Assembly: GCF_001428605.1 (NCBI RefSeq)
Contig: NZ_LMID01000012.1
Coordinates: 62,001 to 126,000 of the forward strand
DNA from: Sphingomonas sp. Root720
Lineage (GTDB): Bacteria > Pseudomonadota > Alphaproteobacteria > Sphingomonadales > Sphingomonadaceae
Direction of reading: 5' to 3'
Length of the DNA stretch: 64,000 nucleotides
Positions 1 through 7,212 of this stretch are shown piece by piece. A program made the translations under genes and the position numbers. The notes under the pieces are model-generated. The model had not been told where the DNA came from. It was given only the letters and a program-made list of their open reading frames with translations, and ran no database searches. Positions within the stretch are counted from its first letter, which is position 1. Each line of letters begins with the position of its first letter.

Positions 1-404
1 ATGGCGGCGGCGCGTTCAGCGGCAAGGACCCGACGAAGGTCGATCGGTCGGCTGCCTATATCACCCGCTATCTGGCGAAGAACATCGTCGCCGCCGGTCT
101 CGCCCGCCGCTGCACGATCCAGCTCGCCTATGCGATCGGCGTGTCGGAGCCGCTTTCGCTCTATGTCGACACCCATGGCACCTGCGCCGAGGGCGTGACC
201 GACGCCGCGATCGAGACCGCGATCCAGGGGATCGAGGAGCTGGGCCGGCTCACCCCGCGCGGCATCCGCACCCATCTCGGCCTCAACAAGCCGATCTATC
301 AGAAGACCGCGGCCTATGGCCATTTCGGCCGCAAGGCCGAAGGCGACTTCTTTCCCTGGGAACGGACCGATCTGGTCGACAAGCTCAAGGCGGCGCTCGC
401 CTGA
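1..404 (+). CDS. metK: S-adenosylmethionine synthetase, C-terminal part (5' end outside window)
   Basis: Makes S-adenosylmethionine from methionine and ATP in the cytoplasm. Only the last 133 codons are present; the open frame enters from the left edge in the frame beginning at base 3. Visible family features are the glycine-rich [19 protein letters not shown] segment (C-terminal MetK domain), the [13 protein letters not shown] core strand and the YGHFGR motif near the end, followed by a short acidic/basic tail. The gene ends just before a strong hairpin at 413-437, so it is probably not transcriptionally coupled to the methyltransferase downstream. Family identity is secure; the start cannot be seen. 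Confidence 0.97.
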   Translation, partial: GGGAFSGKDPTKVDRSAAYITRYLAKNIVAAGLARRCTIQLAYAIGVSEPLSLYVDTHGTCAEGVTDAAIETAIQGIEELGRLTPRGIRTHLGLNKPIYQKTAAYGHFGRKAEGDFFPWERTDLVDKLKAALA

Positions 405-412
405 CGTCGAAC

Positions 413-437
413 GGGGGCGGGCCATCCCGCCCCCTTT
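413..437 (+). terminator. Hairpin terminator after metK
   Basis: A perfect 9-bp GC stem (GGGGGCGGG / CCCGCCCCC) with a CCAT loop is followed by TTTCGT, 9 bases after the metK stop codon. The T-run is short but the stem is very strong, so an intrinsic terminator is likely. Confidence 0.75.
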
Positions 438-566
438 CGTCCTGCGGGGCGGGGCAGGCCAGGCTTCGCTTTAGCGCCGCCGATCGTCGCCGGTGCAGCA
501 AAGTTCTTCCACCGGAAGCTACGACCCTCTAGGGCATCATCGTCTATGGCGACGCGGAGCATGCCC

Positions 567-1136
567 ATGTCCGATCTGGCAGCCTTCCTGCGTGCCTGGG
601 CGAAGGACCCGCTCGGCATAGCCGCCGTCGCGCCCTCGAGTCCGTCGCTTGCCCGGCTGATCACTGCCGAGATCGTGCCGGAGATGGCACCGGTGATCGA
701 GCTGGGTCCGGGCACCGGCGTCTTCACCAAGGCGCTGCTCGCGCGCGGGCTCAAGCAGTCGGACCTCATCCTGATCGAATATGAAGCCGATTTCGCCAAC
801 CTTCTCGCCGCGCGCTTCCCGCAGGCGACGGTGCTGCGCGGCGACGCGGCGCGGGTCCGCCGCCATCGTGGACTGTTCGACGGCGAGCTGGCCGGGGCGA
901 CGATCTCCGGCCTGCCGATCCTCAACATGGGCGCGCGCCAGCAGATGATGATCATGCGTGGCTGCTTCGAGCTGATGCGCCCGGGCGGCCGCTTCTTCCA
1001 GTTCACCTACAGCCCGATCAGCCCGATCCGCCGGCCCGTGCTCGACCGGCTCGGCCTCAAGGCACGCCGCCTGTCGAGCACGCTCCGCAACCTGCCGCCC
1101 GCCGCTGTCTACGAGATCAGCCGCATCGATGAATGA
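567..1136 (+). CDS. Class I SAM-dependent methyltransferase, PmtA/phospholipid N-methyltransferase-like
   Basis: Predicted small (189 aa) methyltransferase. The SAM-binding motif I is ELGPGTGVFT, followed by an acidic motif II (LILIEYEADF) and GDAARV; this arrangement is shared by rRNA adenine dimethylase-like and phosphatidylethanolamine N-methyltransferase (PmtA) families. The substrate cannot be read from sequence; membrane phospholipid methylation is the usual assignment for short alphaproteobacterial members. I prefer the ATG at 567 because GGAG lies 7 bases upstream; an in-frame ATG at 546 would add 7 residues but has no visible ribosome site. It ends 34 bases before trmB and may be co-transcribed with it. 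Confidence 0.8.
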   Translation: MSDLAAFLRAWAKDPLGIAAVAPSSPSLARLITAEIVPEMAPVIELGPGTGVFTKALLARGLKQSDLILIEYEADFANLLAARFPQATVLRGDAARVRRHRGLFDGELAGATISGLPILNMGARQQMMIMRGCFELMRPGGRFFQFTYSPISPIRRPVLDRLGLKARRLSSTLRNLPPAAVYEISRIDE

Positions 1137-1170
1137 AGTCGCACGAATGACCCCCGCTGAATGACCCCCA

Positions 1171-1863
1171 ATGAATGACCCGCTGACGATCCGCCGCCTC
1201 TACGGCCGGCGCCAGGGACATAAGCTCCGCCCGGGCCAGTCCGAACTGGTCGAGCGGCTGCTGCCCGCAATCTCGGTGCCGGCGGCGGGCGACCTGACCG
1301 CCGGCGCGCTGTTCGGCGACGCCGAGGGAGCGGATCGCCCGCTCGAACTCGAGATCGGCTTCGGCAAAGGCGAGCATATGGCCTGGCAGGCGGGCCAGCG
1401 GCCCGGCCACGGCTTCATCGGCTGCGAGCCCTTCCTCGACGGCGTTGTCGGCGCCTTGATGAAGGTCGACGAACTCGGCCTCGCCAATGTCCGCATCCAT
1501 ATGGGCGATGCGATCGAGGTGCTCGAGCGCCTGCCCGACGCATCGCTCGAGCGGGCCTGGCTGCTCCACCCCGACCCGTGGCCCAAGGCGCGCCACGCCA
1601 AGCGCCGCTTCATGAACGCCGGACCGATCGGCCTGATCGCCCGCAAGATGAGGCCGGGCGGCGAGTTCCGCTTCGGCACCGACCATCCCGTCTATGTCCG
1701 CTGGGCGATGATGGTGATGGGCCAGTCGCCCGACTTCGAATGGCTAGGCGAGCATCCGTCCGACTTCCTCGTCCGCCCCGACGACTGGCCCGAAACGCGC
1801 TACGAGGCCAAGGCCCGGAGCAAGGGCCATGAGGTCTGGTATTTTCGGTACAGGCGGCGGTAG
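1171..1863 (+). CDS. trmB: tRNA (guanine-N7-)-methyltransferase
   Basis: Methylates G46 of tRNA using SAM. The 230-aa product carries the TrmB hallmarks: LEIGFGKGEHM (SAM motif), the GCEPFLDGVV segment, LLHPDPWPKARHAKRR (catalytic and tRNA-contact loop) and a C-terminal TRYEAKARSKGH segment. The region just before the start contains three imperfect tandem copies of AATGACCC (about 1145-1180), so the start codon is embedded in a small repeat and no clear ribosome site is visible; translation may depend on coupling to the upstream methyltransferase. Length fits the alphaproteobacterial family. Confidence 0.95.
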   Translation: MNDPLTIRRLYGRRQGHKLRPGQSELVERLLPAISVPAAGDLTAGALFGDAEGADRPLELEIGFGKGEHMAWQAGQRPGHGFIGCEPFLDGVVGALMKVDELGLANVRIHMGDAIEVLERLPDASLERAWLLHPDPWPKARHAKRRFMNAGPIGLIARKMRPGGEFRFGTDHPVYVRWAMMVMGQSPDFEWLGEHPSDFLVRPDDWPETRYEAKARSKGHEVWYFRYRRR

Positions 1864-1990
1864 GGTTGGGCGGTTCAAGCTACCCCCCTGCCGTCATTGA
1901 TTCCCTACGACAGACGCCCACCAACGGCGCGGCCGGGTGACGGCGATCGCGGACGTCGGCGGCCGTGGCGCACGGCGCGCATATCGCGGC

Positions 1991-4321
1991 TCACAGCGCG
2001 ATGACCAGCTTCCCGCTTCGCGCCCGCGAGCAGCAGGCCATCATGCGGCGACCGGCGGCGCGCTCGGCCGCGGTCAGCACCGCGTCGCGGTGGTCGGGCT
2101 CGCCGGACAGGATCTCGACCTCGCAGGTACCGCACAGGCCTTCCTCGCAATCGCTGGGCAGGTCGATCCCGATGGCGCGCGCTGCCTCGAGCAGGCTCTG
2201 GCCGGCCTTCACCTCGATCGCGAGTTCGCTGTCGCGCAGCTCGACCTCGAAGGGTCGGTCGTCGGTGCGCTCGCCCTTGCCGGCGACGGCGAAGCGTTCG
2301 GCGTGGAGCCGGTCGGGACGATCCGCGACGAGCGCCTCGATCGCCGCCAGCAGCCGCTCCGGCCCGCAGGCGTAGATCCGGGCGTCGGCATCGTCCCGGA
2401 CGATCCGCTCGAGATCGAGCCGCTGGCCATCGGCCTTGGCGTGGAGCACCGCCCTGCCCGCATGATCGCGCATCAGCCGCGCGAGATGACCGGCGGCCGC
2501 GCGCGATCGCACCGCATAATGCAGCACATAATCCTTGCCGATCTCCTTCAGCCGATCGGCCATCGCCAGGATCGGGGTTATGCCGATACCAGCGGCGATC
2601 AGCAGATAGCGGTCGAAGCCCTCGTCCAGCCGGAAATGGTTCCTCGGCCCGCGCATCCGCACCGTCATGCCGACATGGACCGCCTCGTGGATATGGTCCG
2701 ATCCGCCTCGCCCGTTCCGATCGCGCAATATGCTGACCTGCAGGCCGCTCCGATCGGATGGACGGCCGCAGAGCGAATATTTGCGGACATAGTCCCCGAC
2801 CATCAGGTCGATATGGGCGCCTGGCGTCCAGGCGGGCAGCGGATGTCCCCTGGCATCTTCGAGCGTGATCGTGACGATATCGTCGGCATCATGATCGACC
2901 GCCGTGACGCGCATGTCCCGCGCGCCGACATTGGCCGTCGGCGCACCGATCGGAAAATCTGCGTGCCTATCGAGGACCGATCGATCGTGCCGTTCGGGAT
3001 TCCGCGCCGGATCCCAGCGCACCAGCAGATGATCGGGCCCCCGGAACGAGGTGTTCGGAAGATAGGTGAAGCTCTGGTCCGGCACCAGTTCGACATGCGG
3101 GATCCGGCGGCTGATCTCCTCGAAGAAAATGCGCATCTCCATGCGCGCCAGATTCTTCCCCATGCACTGGTGGCTGCCATAGCCGAAGGTCAGATGATCG
3201 GTGGTGTTGTGCCGATGGATGTCGAAGCGGTCCGGATCGTCGAAATGCCGTTCGTCGTGATTGGCCGAGCTGCTGACGATCAGCAGCCTGGCGCCGGCCG
3301 GAATGTCGACCTCCCCGATCCGCGCGTCGACGGTGGCGATCCGGCGCCAGGCGACGACGGACCCGGCATGGCGCAGGCATTCCTCCACGGCGTTCGGAAT
3401 CAGCGAGGGGTCGGCGCAGATCGCGTCCCACGCACCGCGGTGCTCGAGCATCAGCCTGAAGGCGTTGGCCGCCGCGTGCGCCGTGGTCTCGTGCGCCGCT
3501 ACGATACCCGCCATCATCATCGAGTGGAGGTAGGAATCGGTGACCACCTCGGGCAATTCCCGCTGTTGCCGGATTGCATATTGCATCCAGCCGGGCCCTT
3601 CGGGATCGGCCCGCATCCGGTCCAGCACATCGCCCGCGAACTGCCAGAACTTCCCGACCGCCTCGGCCACCGCCAGCTGTTCCTCGGGCCTGGGCCGTCC
3701 CCAGGTGTTGACCGTGTGCGCGATCGAATATTCGCGCAGCCGGCTCATGTCCTCCTCGGGCACGCCGAGGAAGTGCAGCGCGACGGTCAACGGGATTTCC
3801 CACAGCATGTCGTCGACCAGGTCAGCCTCGCCGCGATCGATCAAGCGATCGATGTAGCTCCGCGTCAGGCGCCGGACCATGGCTTCGTGGTGCGCGAGCT
3901 CTGCCGGCTCGAACGACTGCATCAGCGCGCGGCGGCGGGCCATGTGCGCGGGCTCGTCCTCGTTCACCAGCGTTCGGTTCATCGCATAGCCGTAGCGCGC
4001 GAGGACGGCGTTCGCCGCGTCGGAGGTGGGCGTCATCTTCTCCAGCGCGACCGCTGGCGAGAAGGTGATGTTATCGCGGAAGACCGCCTTCACATGCTCG
4101 TAGCGGCTGACAACCCAATAGCCGAGCTTCGGCGCGAAGAAGACCGGTTCCTGCTGGCGCGACCAGCGCAGGGCTTCGGCCGGGTCGAGCTGGTAGGGGC
4201 CGTCGAACATGTCGAAGTCCATCGCCCGATCCGAAGCCGGGCATCCGCGCGGCGACGCGGGCGGTGCGCCGACCGGACATCCGCCGCCCTGCCCGGCGCG
4301 CTGACGATCGGGATCGCTCAC
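1991..4321 (-). CDS. Self-sufficient cytochrome P450 fused to FMN/ferredoxin reductase (CYP116B type)
   Basis: A 776-aa single-chain monooxygenase. Residues about 35-430 are the P450 haem domain: I-helix AGIVAAHETTAHAA, helix K ECLR (ExxR) and the haem loop FGYGSHQCMG with the ligand Cys near residue 386. It continues into a phthalate-dioxygenase-reductase-like module: FMN site RKYSLCG, NAD(P)H site GIGITP, and a C-terminal plant-type [2Fe-2S] domain with CEEGLCGTC. This order (haem, FMN, NADH, 2Fe-2S) defines class VII/CYP116B enzymes, which hydroxylate or dealkylate aromatic and other hydrophobic substrates without partner proteins. The start is a GTG at 4321 with GGGAG 7 bases upstream. 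The N-terminal extension has a CPVG...GCP segment of unknown role. Divergent from an IclR gene that probably controls it. Substrate unknown. Confidence 0.93.
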   Translation of the reverse strand: MSDPDRQRAGQGGGCPVGAPPASPRGCPASDRAMDFDMFDGPYQLDPAEALRWSRQQEPVFFAPKLGYWVVSRYEHVKAVFRDNITFSPAVALEKMTPTSDAANAVLARYGYAMNRTLVNEDEPAHMARRRALMQSFEPAELAHHEAMVRRLTRSYIDRLIDRGEADLVDDMLWEIPLTVALHFLGVPEEDMSRLREYSIAHTVNTWGRPRPEEQLAVAEAVGKFWQFAGDVLDRMRADPEGPGWMQYAIRQQRELPEVVTDSYLHSMMMAGIVAAHETTAHAAANAFRLMLEHRGAWDAICADPSLIPNAVEECLRHAGSVVAWRRIATVDARIGEVDIPAGARLLIVSSSANHDERHFDDPDRFDIHRHNTTDHLTFGYGSHQCMGKNLARMEMRIFFEEISRRIPHVELVPDQSFTYLPNTSFRGPDHLLVRWDPARNPERHDRSVLDRHADFPIGAPTANVGARDMRVTAVDHDADDIVTITLEDARGHPLPAWTPGAHIDLMVGDYVRKYSLCGRPSDRSGLQVSILRDRNGRGGSDHIHEAVHVGMTVRMRGPRNHFRLDEGFDRYLLIAAGIGITPILAMADRLKEIGKDYVLHYAVRSRAAAGHLARLMRDHAGRAVLHAKADGQRLDLERIVRDDADARIYACGPERLLAAIEALVADRPDRLHAERFAVAGKGERTDDRPFEVELRDSELAIEVKAGQSLLEAARAIGIDLPSDCEEGLCGTCEVEILSGEPDHRDAVLTAAERAAGRRMMACCSRARSGKLVIAL

Positions 4322-4374
4322 GACATTCTCCCACTCGAACCAACGCACGACCGGCCCATAAATCGACTGGTCAG

Positions 4375-4403
4375 GCGTATCTTTCTGAGATACGCGTATC
4401 TCA
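4375..4403. promoter_or_regulatory. Overlapping palindromes, probable IclR operator
   Basis: A perfect 18-bp palindrome TGAGATACGCGTATCTCA (4386-4403) overlaps a second inverted repeat, GCGTATCT-N5-AGATACGC (4375-4395), so three alternating half-sites lie in 29 bases. The array ends exactly at the ATG of the IclR gene and lies about 54 bases upstream of the P450 start, a position suited to autoregulation and control of the P450. Confidence 0.75.
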
Positions 4404-5246
4404 ATGGGATATGATTTGCAATTGGATCGCTCTACCGACGATGGGGTCGGCGAAGAGGAAAGCCGGGGCGGCCTCGGCATCCAGTCGGTCGAGATCGGGA
4501 TGGCCTTGCTGACGACGCTGGCGGGCGCCTTGCTGCCGCAATCGCCCGCAGGTCTCGCGCGTGCCTGTTCGATGTCGCGGACCAAGGCCCATCGCTATCT
4601 GACGAGTCTCGAACGGTGCGGCTATGTCGAGCGCGAGCCGGGATCGGGCCGCTACAGGCTCGGCGGCGCTTCGGTCCGTCTCGGGCTGGCCGCCCTCGCC
4701 CAGCTCGATTTCACCCGACTCGGATCGGAAAGCCTCCCCGCCGTCTGTCGCGATGCCGGAGAGACGGTATTCCTGTCGGTCTGGGGCCAGCATGGGCCGA
4801 CGATCGTGCGGTGGGAGGAGACGGGGCAGCCGATCGCGGTGAACGTCCGCGTCGGCTCGGTGATGCCGTTGCTGCAATCCGCCACCGGCCAGGTCTATGG
4901 CGCCTTCCTGCCGCGGTCGGTGACCGATCCGCTGCTGGCGGAAGAACTCGGGCGCGGGCTGGGACGGAGCTTGGGAATCGAGTGCGGCGAAGACGCCACG
5001 CGGTTGTTCGCGCGGGTCGCCGATGCGCGGCTGGGCCGGGTGGCCGGTGCCTTCCTGCCCGGCATCCATTCGATATCTGTGCCGGTGTTCGACCAGGCGG
5101 GGAAACTCGCCGGAGCAATCACCGCGCTCGGCCTCGCCGGCGCCTTCGCGGAGGCCGACGACGGACGCGTGGTGACTATGCTCCGGCTCTGGGCACGGCG
5201 GCTGTCCGACCGTCTCGGCGCACCCGCCGACCCAGGAGACGCATGA
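4404..5246 (+). CDS. IclR-family transcriptional regulator
   Basis: A 280-aa regulator with an N-terminal winged helix-turn-helix (from GIQSVEIGMALL, residue about 25, to YRLGGASVRLG) and a C-terminal IclR effector domain (VFLSVWGQHGPTIVRW... GAFLPGIHSISVPVFD). IclR proteins bind small aromatic or organic acids. It is divergent from the self-sufficient P450, which is its likely target. The ATG at 4404 directly abuts the palindrome and has no Shine-Dalgarno sequence; either the mRNA is leaderless or translation begins at an internal codon, such as the ATG at residue 33, which is unlikely because it would truncate the DNA-binding domain. The final bases lie 30 bp from the convergent enolase-superfamily gene. 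Confidence 0.93.
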   Translation: MGYDLQLDRSTDDGVGEEESRGGLGIQSVEIGMALLTTLAGALLPQSPAGLARACSMSRTKAHRYLTSLERCGYVEREPGSGRYRLGGASVRLGLAALAQLDFTRLGSESLPAVCRDAGETVFLSVWGQHGPTIVRWEETGQPIAVNVRVGSVMPLLQSATGQVYGAFLPRSVTDPLLAEELGRGLGRSLGIECGEDATRLFARVADARLGRVAGAFLPGIHSISVPVFDQAGKLAGAITALGLAGAFAEADDGRVVTMLRLWARRLSDRLGAPADPGDA

Positions 5247-5278
5247 TCACGTCGTCGTGACCGGCGCCGGCGCGGTCG

Positions 5279-6274
5279 TCAGAGCCCGCCCCAGAAGTTG
5301 GAGGGGACGTCGAAGGCTCCATCGCTGTACATCTTCGAGCCTATGTCGTCCTCCGACAGGAACCAGGCTCCGTCGAGGTCGACGATCTCGCAGCACTGAC
5401 CGACGATGAAGGCCGGTGCCATCGCAAGGCTCGATCCGGCCATGTTGCCGACCATCAGCCCGATCCCCAGCTTCCGCGCCAACTCGATCATGCGGAGCGC
5501 CTCGGTCAGCCCCCCGCATTTGTCGAGCTTGATGTTGACCACGTCGAAGCGGTGGCGATGCTCCTCCAATTCGACGCAGTCGAGAATGCTTTCGTCGGCG
5601 GCGACGGGCACGGGGCAGCGCCAGCCGTCGAGCGCGGCCTCCTCTCCCCGCCGGACCGGCTGTTCGAGCAGCGACACGCGCGTCTCGACCAGGATCTCGG
5701 CCAATGCGTCGAGTCCGCTCGCCCCATAGCCCTGATTGGCGTCGACCCCCAGCCAGATGTCGGGCCGTGCCTTGCGGACCACGCGCATCCGCGCCGTATC
5801 GGCGTCGAGGTCGCCGTCCAGCTTGAGCTTGAGCGCCTTGACGGGCGGGAAGCCAGCGAGGCGATCGAGGATCGTTTCCGGTGTGTCGGCCGGCAGCGTG
5901 AAGGTGGTGACCAGCGGGCGGACGCCGTCGAGTCCGGCGAGCCGCCAGACTGGCTGGCCCGTCTGCTGCGCTTCGAGATCCCATAGGGCGCAATCGAGCG
6001 CGTTGCGGGCACCGCCGGGGGGGAGCAGCCGCTGCAATTCGGCGCGCCCTGCCCCGCCCTCGATCGCGGCGCGTACCCGCTCGATCTCTTCCGCCATGTG
6101 GGCTGGATCGTCGTCGAGATAATAGACCCCGGCCGCCTCACCTCGCCCGGTGTCGCCGCCCTCCGCGATCGAGGCGACGACCGACGGCATCGAATCGAAC
6201 TCATAGCCGGCGATCCGGAACGTTTCGCGCATCCGGTTTTCGATGCGCCGATGTGCCAGGGTCCGCCGGCTCAC
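5279..6274 (-). CDS. Enolase-superfamily dipeptide epimerase-like protein
   Basis: A 331-aa mandelate racemase/muconate lactonising enzyme-type protein. Catalytic landmarks are the KxK pair in LKLKLDG, metal ligands in GVDANQG, LLEQP and AADES, and the second general base in NIKLDKCGG. Near the C terminus CEIVDLDG supplies the DxD that, in dipeptide epimerases, binds the substrate amino group. By family knowledge this favours L-Ala-D/L-Glu or another dipeptide epimerisation over sugar-acid dehydration. A GTG at 6274 (GGAAA 7 bases upstream) keeps the capping-domain strand that precedes RETFRIAGYEF; an ATG at residue 15 is the alternative. Its neighbours, a serine hydrolase and a peptide transporter, support a peptide substrate. 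Exact dipeptide unknown. Confidence 0.85.
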   Translation of the reverse strand: MSRRTLAHRRIENRMRETFRIAGYEFDSMPSVVASIAEGGDTGRGEAAGVYYLDDDPAHMAEEIERVRAAIEGGAGRAELQRLLPPGGARNALDCALWDLEAQQTGQPVWRLAGLDGVRPLVTTFTLPADTPETILDRLAGFPPVKALKLKLDGDLDADTARMRVVRKARPDIWLGVDANQGYGASGLDALAEILVETRVSLLEQPVRRGEEAALDGWRCPVPVAADESILDCVELEEHRHRFDVVNIKLDKCGGLTEALRMIELARKLGIGLMVGNMAGSSLAMAPAFIVGQCCEIVDLDGAWFLSEDDIGSKMYSDGAFDVPSNFWGGL

Positions 6275-6379
6275 GGGCGGATTTCCGAAGAGGAAAGAAT
6301 GGGAAGGGCGGCTGGCCCGGGCCGTGCCGGACGTTGGAAGATCGTTACCATGGCCACGACATCGCACAGCGTGCATCTC

Positions 6380-6396
6380 GTTTCAATATTAGAAAC
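6380..6396. promoter_or_regulatory. GTTTC-N7-GAAAC inverted repeat upstream of the epimerase gene
   Basis: A perfect 5-7-5 inverted repeat, GTTTCAATATTAGAAAC, lies about 105 bases upstream of the epimerase-like gene and just beyond the XRE-cupin gene's 3' end. A one-mismatch copy with identical geometry lies at 7153-7169, before the TonB receptor. This makes it a candidate operator for the adjacent XRE-cupin regulator. Confidence 0.55.
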
Positions 6397-6416
6397 AAAT
6401 TAGGCCAGCAGAAACA

Positions 6417-7082
6417 TCACATATCGGGCGTGGCGATATCCTCGGGAGCAATGCCGTCCCAGCGCTGGCTTGCCGTTTCCGCGAAACGCTGGATGCCGGG
6501 CCCCGCGCAGATCGAGAGAACCTGGCAGGGCTCCTCGCTGACGCGAACATAGGCATGCGCCATTCCGCTGTCGAAGTAGATCGAGTCGCCCTGCTCCAGC
6601 CGCAGCGGGGCGTAGAGATCCGAGTGGAGTTCCATCGCCCCCGATACGACATAGAGATATTCCTCGCCTTCGTGCCGGGCTATGCCACGATATTCCTGCA
6701 GGCTGCGAGCCTCGACGTCGATGATCATCGGCACCATCATCTTGCCGAGAAGGTCCGCCGCTAGATAGCGGTGCTGGTAGCGCTCCGAACTCGACGCCGG
6801 CCATTTTCCGGCGCGTATGATGCTGCGGCGGCCCACGGCCTGAACGGCTGGACGTTCCGCCGGCGCCGCCGCGACGAGCGTGCCGATATCCACGTCCAGC
6901 GCCTGCGCCAGCAGGACGAGCTTGTCGTAGCTCATGCCCATCTTGCCGTTCTCGAGTTTCGACAATGTGGAGAAGGGCAGGCCCGTCCGGGTGGCGAGTT
7001 CGCGCAGGGTCAGCCCCTGCCTTAGGCGCGCGGCCCGGATCGCAATGCCGGGCAGGGAACTGTTCTGTGGTGTTTTTGCCAT
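6417..7082 (-). CDS. XRE-cupin transcriptional regulator
   Basis: A 221-aa regulator: an N-terminal lambda-repressor-type HTH (residues about 12-70, RQGLTLRELATRTGLPFSTLSKLENG) and a C-terminal cupin sensor domain (about 140-205, HEGEEYLYVVSGAMELH... LEQGDSIYFDSGMAHAY). Such proteins (PuuR/SutR type) sense small molecules with the cupin barrel. It is divergent from the TonB receptor and upstream of the epimerase-like gene on the same strand. It is clearly paralogous to the regulator at 13021-13671, at the other end of the locus: both have the same domain order and similar HEGEE/HPGEE and Y.DS.M.H.Y motifs. Ligand unknown; an amino acid or peptide is the contextual guess. Confidence 0.92.
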   Translation of the reverse strand: MAKTPQNSSLPGIAIRAARLRQGLTLRELATRTGLPFSTLSKLENGKMGMSYDKLVLLAQALDVDIGTLVAAAPAERPAVQAVGRRSIIRAGKWPASSSERYQHRYLAADLLGKMMVPMIIDVEARSLQEYRGIARHEGEEYLYVVSGAMELHSDLYAPLRLEQGDSIYFDSGMAHAYVRVSEEPCQVLSICAGPGIQRFAETASQRWDGIAPEDIATPDM

Positions 7083-7152
7083 GATCTGTGGCGACGATTT
7101 CTATCGCAAACAAAGCCTCTTGTGAACTGGCGCGATGCCGTGCAAGAAAATC

Positions 7153-7169
7153 GTTGCCAAAATTGAAAC
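7153..7169. promoter_or_regulatory. Second GTTtC-N7-GAAAC element, before the TonB receptor
   Basis: GTTGCCAAAATTGAAAC differs from a perfect GTTTC-N7-GAAAC repeat by one base and matches the spacing of the element at 6380-6396. It lies 44 bases upstream of the TonB receptor start, in the promoter region shared with the divergent XRE-cupin gene. Confidence 0.5.
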
Positions 7170-7212
7170 AAGCGTCATTCTGAGAGAACGCGAAAAAATA
7201 GGGAGCTATGTA

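Noticed and set aside
1144-1180. Triple AATGACCC repeat before trmB as a regulatory array
   Set aside because: Copies are short and imperfect and overlap the end of one gene and the start of the next; chance slippage repeat is the simpler reading.
1937-4414. An 825-codon open frame on the plus strand opposite the P450 fusion
   Set aside because: It is the antisense shadow of a high-GC gene: composition is rich in Arg, Asp, Gly and His with no domain, while the minus strand encodes an intact P450 with all motifs.
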